Assembly (NCBI GenBank): GCA_963556195.1
Contig: OY744533.1
Coordinates: 44,190,413-44,254,412 of the forward strand
Reading direction: 5' to 3'
DNA from: Sepiola atlantica
Taxonomy: Eukaryota; Mollusca; Cephalopoda; Sepiida; Sepiolidae
DNA length: 64,000 nt
Shown here: one piece after another, positions 40,001 through 49,000 of the stretch
Layout: the number at the start of each line of letters is the position of its first letter
How positions within the stretch are numbered: the first letter of the stretch is position 1
Position numbers and translations under genes: made by a program
The notes under the pieces: model-generated
Databases searched by the model: none
What the model was told of the DNA's origin: nothing
Seen by the model: only the letters and a program-made list of their open reading frames with translations

Positions 40001-43000
40001 TCGGATATGATCGCGTCCGTTTTGCCCACATGACGAGAGTAAAGCATGGTGTTGTCAGCAAATATACCAATCTCAGACTAAATGTAATCAGGGGAATCGT
40101 TTACGAAGATCAGGAACAATAAAGGTCCAAAGTGAGATCCCTGGAGTACACCAGCATCTATGTCATGTTGCTTAGATGAATGGCTATCGAGGACAACCTG
40201 GATCTTTCTTTTGGTTAGGAAAGATCTTATTATATTAAATATTTTCCCAGTAATACCATATGAGCGTATTTTTAGGAGAAGCCCTTTATGCTATACCTTG
40301 GCAAAAAATTAATAAGAGCTTTCAAATATTTAGGACTGAAAATATATAGAACCCCAAACTGTGAGGAAGTAAATTATCTAGATATTACCATGAACTTGAA
40401 AGAGGAGATATACAAACTCTTTAATAAAGACAACCACACACCATCTTATATTAACATTAGATCCAACCACCTGAAGAGTATAATTAAACAAATACCTAAA
40501 ACGATTAACACTAGAATTAATAAATTCTCGGCAAATTAGGAAATGTTTTAAGCGAATAATAGAGCACTAGATAGCAGTGGCTATACTAAAAAACTTGAAT
40601 ATACCGGGAAGAAAAATAAAAATAAAACCAGGAATAGAGGCCAGAAAATAATATGGTTCAACTCACCTTACTGTCAACTATCCAACATCAACATCGGTAA
40701 AGCGTTCTTGAACCTAATAGACAAGCATTTTAACACGAACAATCTATTAAGATATTCAACAGAAAAACTATTAAAATAAGTTACTCTTGTACCAAGAACA
40801 TGGATAGGAGAATTAGCACCCATAATCATAAAATATTAAATATTTCTAATAACACGTTCGACTATGGTGATACATTTAATATATATATGAGGATAACACC
40901 AAAACGATTGTACCTATTTTTATTATTTGACCTATGTGAGTTGAGAAACAGACATTTGATTTTCAAATAAGTAATTATCATGCCAGATAAGAGAAATGGA
41001 GGAGGTAAAAATGACAACATGAGAGAGTCAGAAGACGCACAAACAGATGTCAGCATAACAGAAAAGATGAGATGAAGATAAGATTATTCTGCTTCTCTCT
41101 TTTCCTTTCCATGAAGAACGTATCTGTATTTAAAATAAAAATACAAACTATAGATGTTTAAAACGAAAACATTGTCACTTAAAATAAATAACAATGTTTT
41201 CATTTTAAATACGCATTTAACAAACGTAAACAACAAAGAATGTTCCAGACAGAAGCCAATCAAAAGTCTGGAGAGATGGATCCAACAACCCGGAACACAG
41301 GAGAGAACAAGAATCAGCTCCTCCGCTCCCATACCTCCTCCTCCAAGTAACACCACTTCCCTCATGTTTTTAACTATGCCAAGGCTATTATTATGGTAAC
41401 AATTTTAAAATGTCATGGCTACGCGATTATCGTTAGATTACTTACACGTTTCCTCGGAGATTAATAGTACAAGAAGCTCCCTTTTCGACATGCTTAAACG
41501 TCCATGGATGAACTTCACCTTTAATTATTAATCCAGGAAGCATTAAATCTGAAAGCATAAAAATTAAAACAATCATAATTTTCTTGTTTTTCTGGTGAAA
41601 ACAAAATCCAATAAAAGTTTTCTTGTTTTCCTGATGAAAACAAAATCCAATAAAAGTTTTCTTGTTTTCCTGATGAAAACAAAATCCAATAAAAGTTATG
41701 TTTTCCTGATGAAAACAAAATCCAATAAAAGTTTTCTTGTTTTCCTGATGAAAACAAAATCCAATAAAAGTTTTCTTGTTTTCCTGATGAAAACAAAATC
41801 CAATAAAAGTTTTCTTGTTTTCCCGATGAAAACAAAATCCAATAAAAGTTTTCTTGTTTTCCTGATGAAAACAAAATCCAATAAAAGTTTTCTTGTTTTC
41901 CCGATGAAAACAAAATCCAATAAAAGTTTTCTTGTTTTCCCGATGAAAACAAAATCCAATAAAAGTTTTCTTGTTTTCCCGATGAAAACAAAATCCAATA
42001 AGTTTTCTTGTTTTCCCGATGAAAACAAAATCCAATAAAAGTTTTCTTGTTTTCCCGATGAAAACAAAATCCAATAAAAGTTTTCTTGTTTTCCCGATGA
42101 AAACAAAATCCAATAAAAGTTTTCTTGTTTTCCCGATGAAAACAAAATCCAATAAAAGTTTTCTTGTTTTCCTGATGAAAACAAAATCCAATAAAAGTTT
42201 TCTTGTTTTCCTGATGAAAACAAAATCCAATAAAAGTTTTCTTGTTTTCCTGATGAAAACAAAATCCAATAAAAGTTTTCTTGTTTTCCCGATGAAAACA
42301 AAATCCAATAAAAGTTTTCTTGTTTTTCTGATGAAAACAAAATCCAATAAAAGTTTTCTTGTTTTCTTGATGAAATTTGTTTTCTGATATTTTCAAAAGA
42401 ATTTATTTTTCTCAAGCACCATGATGTTTTAGATTAAGGCCAAGCCATCATGTAACTGATTGCCAAAGCTGAAGATTAATTAAATCAGATCATCGAAATA
42501 AATCTTACACCAGCTTTATTTGAATCAAGTTACATCAAGTGTTAAAGCAACAATTTCTTTGAATTTTTACAGCCATATACTGAAACGAACTAGAATAAAA
42601 TGAAACTGCAAGTGGAAAGGGGAACTTTTGAAATTAAGAGAGAAAAAGAAAAAGAAAAATAGAAAAAGAAAAGGAAAAAAGAAAAGAGAGACAGAAAAAG
42701 AGAGACAGACAGAAAGAGAGAGACAGAGAGAAAGAGACAGAAAGAGAGAGAGTGACAGAAAGAGACAGAAAGAGAGAGAGTGACAGAAAGAGAGAGAGAG
42801 ACAAAGAAAAAAAGAGAAAGAAAAAAACAGGAAAAAAAAAAGAAAACGAAAAAAAGAAAACGAAAAAAAAGAAAACGAAAAAAAAAAACGAAAAAAGAAA
42901 ACGAAAAAAGAGAATGAAAAGTTCACAAATTTTGAACAATCACTGTAAGCTGTCTAGGCTATATATAAGCGTCAATCCTAACCATGAATTATCTATAGAT

Positions 43001-46000
43001 ATTTACCCATCAAAATGAACCTGTTGCTAAGTTTAACATCAGTATTGTGACTTCTGTTGAGTTTTTCTTCCCAGCTACCAATTCCATCATAGCATTATGG
43101 ATCATGGAAAAATGTGTTACCACAGTCCTGCAGAAGAAATTGTTGGCTGTAGGATATCATCACGTTTTGAGGGAAGTGTTACCACAATACGGCACCTTCA
43201 GGATCATGACGATGTCCATATAAAACCTATATGGGCATATGTGAATAAAGCACTGTGTCCATCCGAGTATAAGGGTATCACAGATATAGACACTGGATCA
43301 GGTACACTAATTCATGAATTTTTTTAGTATGTATGGACTTTTTCATGGAGTTATCTAAGCCCCCAAATAGTGAATCATTGCTTTTGTTTATGTTGTTTGG
43401 TTAAATGATGAAAACATTTACTTTCAAAACGTTTCCATTAAATAAAATATGTCAAGTATTTATAATCCATCCATATATATTCAAATACTGAAAAAATTAA
43501 ATTCATGACTTACTTGCACCAGCAGCTAACTTCTCAAAGACAGGCGGCCATGTTGTAAAAGAGAGCATTATTTGAGGATGCTTCCACAAAAGATAGACTG
43601 AAAAGAAAAAGATGAATTCACTAATCATACATGAATCTGAGTGTGTACTTGTTAGACACAAGGTTAGCATTGCTTCCACAAAAGATAGACTGAAAAGAAA
43701 AAGATGAATTCACTAATCATGCATGAATCTGAGTGTGTACTTGTTAGACACAAGGTTAGCATTGCTTCCACAAAAGATAGACTGAAAAGAAAAAGATGAA
43801 TTCACTAATCATACATGAATCTGAGTGTGTACTTGTTAGACACAAGGTTAGCATTGCTTCCACAAAAGATAGACTGAAAAGAAAAAGATGAATTCACTAA
43901 TCATGCATGCATCTGAGTGTGTACTTGTTAGACACAAGGTTAGCATTGCTTCCACAAAAGATAGACTGAAAAGAAAAAGATGAATTCACTAATCATACAT
44001 GAATCTGAGTGTGTACTTGTTAGACACAAGGTTAGCATTGCTTCCACAAAAGATAGACTGAAAAGAAAAAGATGAATTCACTAATCATACATGAATCTGA
44101 GTGTGTACTTGTTAGACACAAGGTTAGTATTGCTTCCACAAAAGATAGACTGAAAACGAAAAAGATGAATTCACTAATCATACATGAATCTGAGTGTGTA
44201 CTTGTTAGACACAAGGTTAGCATTGCTTCCACAAAAGATAGACTGAAAAGAAAAAGATGAATTCACTAATCATGCATGAATCTGAGTGTGTACTTGTTAG
44301 ACACAAGGTTAGCATTGCTTCCACAAAAAGTTAGACTGAAAACGAAAAAGATGAATTCACTAATCATACATGAATCTGAGTGTGTACTTGTTAGACACAA
44401 GGTTAGCATTGCTTCCACAAAAGATAGACTGAAAACGAAAAAGATGAATTCACTAATCATACATGAATCTGAGTGTGTACTTGTTAGACACAAGGTTAGC
44501 ATTGCTTCCACAAAAGATAGACTGAAAAGAAAAAGATTAATTCACTAATCATACATGAATCTGAGTGTGTACTTGTTAGACACAAGGTTAGCATTGCTTA
44601 CCTTATCGAAATTTAAAAAATACTAGCTTCCAAATTAAAATATGTTCATTATTTAATTAAATTGTAAAGCATTTTTGAATAATTTATGCTGTGTTTCAGT
44701 TTTTGTAGTTATCCCAATATTTTTTTCCAAAAACAAATTTAAATTTTATAGGGTGGTGAAGAAGTCATCGGAATATATCAACTCCAGGAGGGATCATTTT
44801 ATGTTAACTTTACATAGCAAACTAACCCACTGCCTCACCAACCTAAAAATTGAGCAAGTTGATTTAAAAATCATAATCTGAAATCAGGTGATAACGTTAA
44901 ATTTACTTGCTTCTCACAGCAGCAAGATGTGACAAGGCTGAAGGTTGGGAAAACCAGCTCCCCCAAGGGGGCACTCTGATTGGGTACAAAGTAGCCGAGA
45001 AAGGTCCCGTTGACATTTCCAGGTAGGAGCACTAACCCACCCTCTCAAAGAAGGAGGTCATGCCTAGGACTGAACCATTCATTAACTGGGTGGGTTAAGC
45101 CGGCTTTCTCCTTTACCTGCACAGCATCTCTGACCAGAGCAGCCCATCCACAGCAGTTCTACACAAACTCCACTGAGATTCCATTGACAAAAACCAACAA
45201 CATTTACATCAATTGGAGATGAAAGGAGAATAACGCAGATCAATTCTCCTTCTCGGCAATGAGCAGCATGACTAAACCACTGAAGATGTCACTGCAATAG
45301 TGCAGAAGAGCATAGTCGCAGATTAATTTGTTCACGCAGGCTGGTTATCAACACTTTGATTTCCGATGGTCAGCAACCCTCATCGACCAGGTTTCAGAGC
45401 CATAGTAGAGGATGGTCTGGACAGTCAGCTAGTAGATATGCCCTTTAGTGGCCAATAAGATGTTTGTCCTGTCCCACAAATAACACAGGCCAGTTAACTG
45501 AGTCATGTTTTTCTGGTGACGTCATTGATAGTAAGAACCACTATCAATGAGGACAGGAAGTGCCAAAGGCGCTGAGGTGCATGTGTATCTGTTGACATAT
45601 TCTTGCTATGCAAAAGCAACACCGATGCAGTGTTTAACCTCAGCCGTTCCTTGAGCAAATCGTCACGACCATCATAATATAACCAGGCCAGTGCACTGGA
45701 AAATGATGTCATTCTATAAAGTAACAAACAAGATCTGTCGAATAGTCAGACTGTGGGCATTTTGACCCCTCCCCTCACTTAAAAGTTCATGAAAATTCAG
45801 GAAATCAACCAATTTTAATGAAATTTTCAGTATTTATTAATTACCAATTATGGAATATAATTAACTCATTACTTTATTAGAAATCTTAGTGCAAATATAT
45901 TATTTTGTGTAATTTGCATAGGCTAGACAGCAAACATTAAATTAATACTTAATAATAACATGGTGTTGTCATAAATTTTTTAATTTTTAAACATGAAAAT

Positions 46001-49000
46001 TTTTCTTTGAAAAATAATTTGTCTGATTTAATATTTATTCTTTAAATAAGTTTATTCTTTCCTAATTATTTTTAATGTTTGAGTTGATTGTTATGACAAC
46101 CTGATCTACATCGAATGAAAAGACTAGTATACTGCATGGAAATATCTCTTCGTTTTGTAGCAGTTACCTCCTCCTTTCAAAACATAACTGCACCAGTTGG
46201 CCGTTAGGTGTCGCTTTTTCACTGACAGGTGGCGCTGAAAAGCGACACCAGAGTTATCTGCCCTTCTGATTATAAAAACCGGTGTAAACGGAAAATCACC
46301 CTCTTCTCTTTTCAATTGGCCTCGCAGAACGACGCTGACACCAGCGCTCCGTCTCACTCTCTTGTCTATTCAATTGGCCTCACAGAACGACGCTAACCAG
46401 TGCTCCAGCAACATGTGTTCAACAACGGTAAGAGTTCTCAACTCATTTTCTTTGTATATGGCTTTCAAGGACTTTTTTCCCACGCCGGACTCATTTCTTC
46501 ACATACTCTTTTCAAGAACTGTTTTTCCATCGACACACATACATACACCACACACATCATCATTCCACGTACACACACATTCAATAAACCTTATTTGAAC
46601 TACCTCCTTTTGTTTGTTAATTATTACTGTTTTTTACATGCAACAATTGCTTGATTTTATGAACTCGCTTATAGTCGGGAACACAACCCGATCCTAACAT
46701 TGGTGACCGCGATAAGCAAGCTTTGTTGTATGGGACAGAGTAATTAATTTTGTACCAGAACAAAAAAAAAGTAATTTCTCGTTTTTTCTTGCCGTGGTGA
46801 AACGAATTACGCACCCATCTTTTTCTTTTTTTTCTACCTACGTGGTGGAAATATACAAGCAAAAAAAAAAAAAAAAGAAGCCGCCATCTTTTTCCTGGCC
46901 GCGTGGATATATAAAAAAAAAATGCAAAAATTCTGCCATCTTTTTCCTGGCCACGGGTTGATGGAAAAATTCAAAAAGAAGCCGCCATCTTTTTCCTGGC
47001 CACGTCGAAATTAACACCCAAACAAAGAAAAACAAAAACATTTCTCGGTTTTCTCTCCTAGTGTAAAACAAATTACAACTTCATTTTTTTTTTCTTCTCT
47101 TTCTCCACCCACGTGTCGGAAAAATATATACAAAAAAAAACGAACTTTTCCCAATCTTTTTTTCCCTGACGAACAAAACTCCATTTCCTTTGTTTTGAAC
47201 ACGTGGAGATATAAAAAAAAATTCAAAAACGCTGCCATCTTTTTCCTGACCACGTGTTGATAAAAAAATTAAAAAATGCCGCCATCTTTTTCCTGACCAT
47301 GTGCTGATAAAAAAATTTAAAAAACGCTGCCATATTTTCTCTGACCACGTGGAAATGAAAATTCAAACAACAAAAAAGAAAATACAAATTTCTTTTCTGT
47401 TTCAACAACAAGCAAAAAAAAGAAGCCACCATTCTTTCTTTACGTGGAAATCAACATTCAAACAAACTAAAACAAAAAACGTCATTCCTCGTTTTTCTTT
47501 CTGTGTGTGAAACAAATTACGACTCCATTTTTTTTTTTCTTTATCCTTTCTACCCACGTTGTTGGAAATACATATAGAAAAGGAACACAAAACTGCTACA
47601 AAACAAACAACACACGATGAAAAACTCGGCCAAACACGAACAACATTACCAAGCCCCATGACTTAATACTGGTTGTAAAAAAGTCAGGCTCAGCAAGCAC
47701 CAACATCACCCTTCAAGGCCTACCAACCCTCTTCAACACAAGACGCGACAACCACATCTTCCCGGACATTCATCAAACATTCCCGGACCTCACTGACAAC
47801 ACTATGGAAGAAATCACACCAGTTCAAAACGAGTACAACTGCACAAGCACGACTAAATACTCAACAACTGGACGTTCGTTGATCAACAGGCGGACACATC
47901 AACTTGAACGACGCACACCAACACAGACCCACTTGTACTTGGACCTACTAACTCACTTGCAGAAATTGGGCATCTGACTTTGACCATAGTGTACCACCAA
48001 TCTTGACAACTAGTTGTTCGTTCATCAGCTCCACGACACGGACTAATCAACATGAACAACATCAACAACTGCACAGAATCACTTGTGCTCACTCATCACC
48101 ATAACTCATCAACCACCACGCAGACCCACATGCGCTCATTCATCAACAACCGCGCAGACCCACATGCGCTCATTCATCAACCACTGCGCAGACCCACGTG
48201 CGCTCATTCATCAACAACCGCGTAGACCCACTTGCGCTCACTCATCAACAACTGCGCAGACCCACTTGCGCTCACTCATCAACAACTGCGCAGACCCACT
48301 TGCGCTCACTCATCAACAACTGCGCAGACCCACTTGCGCTCACTCGTCAACAACCGCGCAGACCCACTTACGCTCGTTCATCACCTTCAACCAACCGTGC
48401 AAATTCATGTGCACCACAGACCTTACCAACAATACCGACCACTTACACACTTGTTTTTGACCACAATGCACCACTGATCTTGACAAGTCAACGTTTGTTC
48501 ATCAGCTCTGCATCACGCAGACTAATCAACATGAACAACGCAACCAACAAGTGCAAATTCGCTTGCACTCTACAGTTTTTGACAGAGCAGACCCACTTGC
48601 ACTCAATCATTCAACCACAGACTCACTTGCGCTCAAACCTGATGCAGACCCAATTGCATGCAAACAACATGCAGATCCACATGCGTTACAAACACTCAAT
48701 TCCACAGACCCACTTGCAATCAATCATTCAACACAGATGCAGAAACAGAAATAAGTAGCGTGCACACTACTTTTTATAATCTTCAACAGCAAAACAGACA
48801 TACCCACAAAGAATGCTTCTCATCTACAATATTGAATAATACTTTCAATATTTTTCAATCTGGGGGGGGGGGGGGGAGTCCTTGTAGCAGTTACCTCCTC
48901 CTTTCAAAACATAACTGCACCGGTTGGCCGTTAGGTGTCGCTTTTTCACTGACAGGTGGCGCTGAAAAGCGACACCAGAGTTATCTGCCCTTCTGATTAT

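Noticed and set aside
41442..42415. Open frames up to 301 codons on both strands
   Set aside because: They result from the 39 bp (13-codon) tandem array; the peptides are 13-residue periodic in every frame.
42567..43018. Ser/Phe-rich and Lys/Arg-rich open frames of about 100 codons
   Set aside because: Translation of the purine-rich low-complexity tract; no domain and no splice or start context.
43097..43327. Plus-strand 76-codon open frame
   Set aside because: No family recognised, no splice support, and it lies in EIF2D intron 2 on the opposite strand.
43590..44602. CRISPR-like array
   Set aside because: Units are contiguous without unique spacers and the context is a eukaryotic intron; it is a tandem repeat.
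48083..48758. Open frames of 125 and 186 codons inside the LTR element
   Set aside because: The 34 bp unit lacks stops and cycles through all frames, so openness is automatic and no gag-like motif is present.
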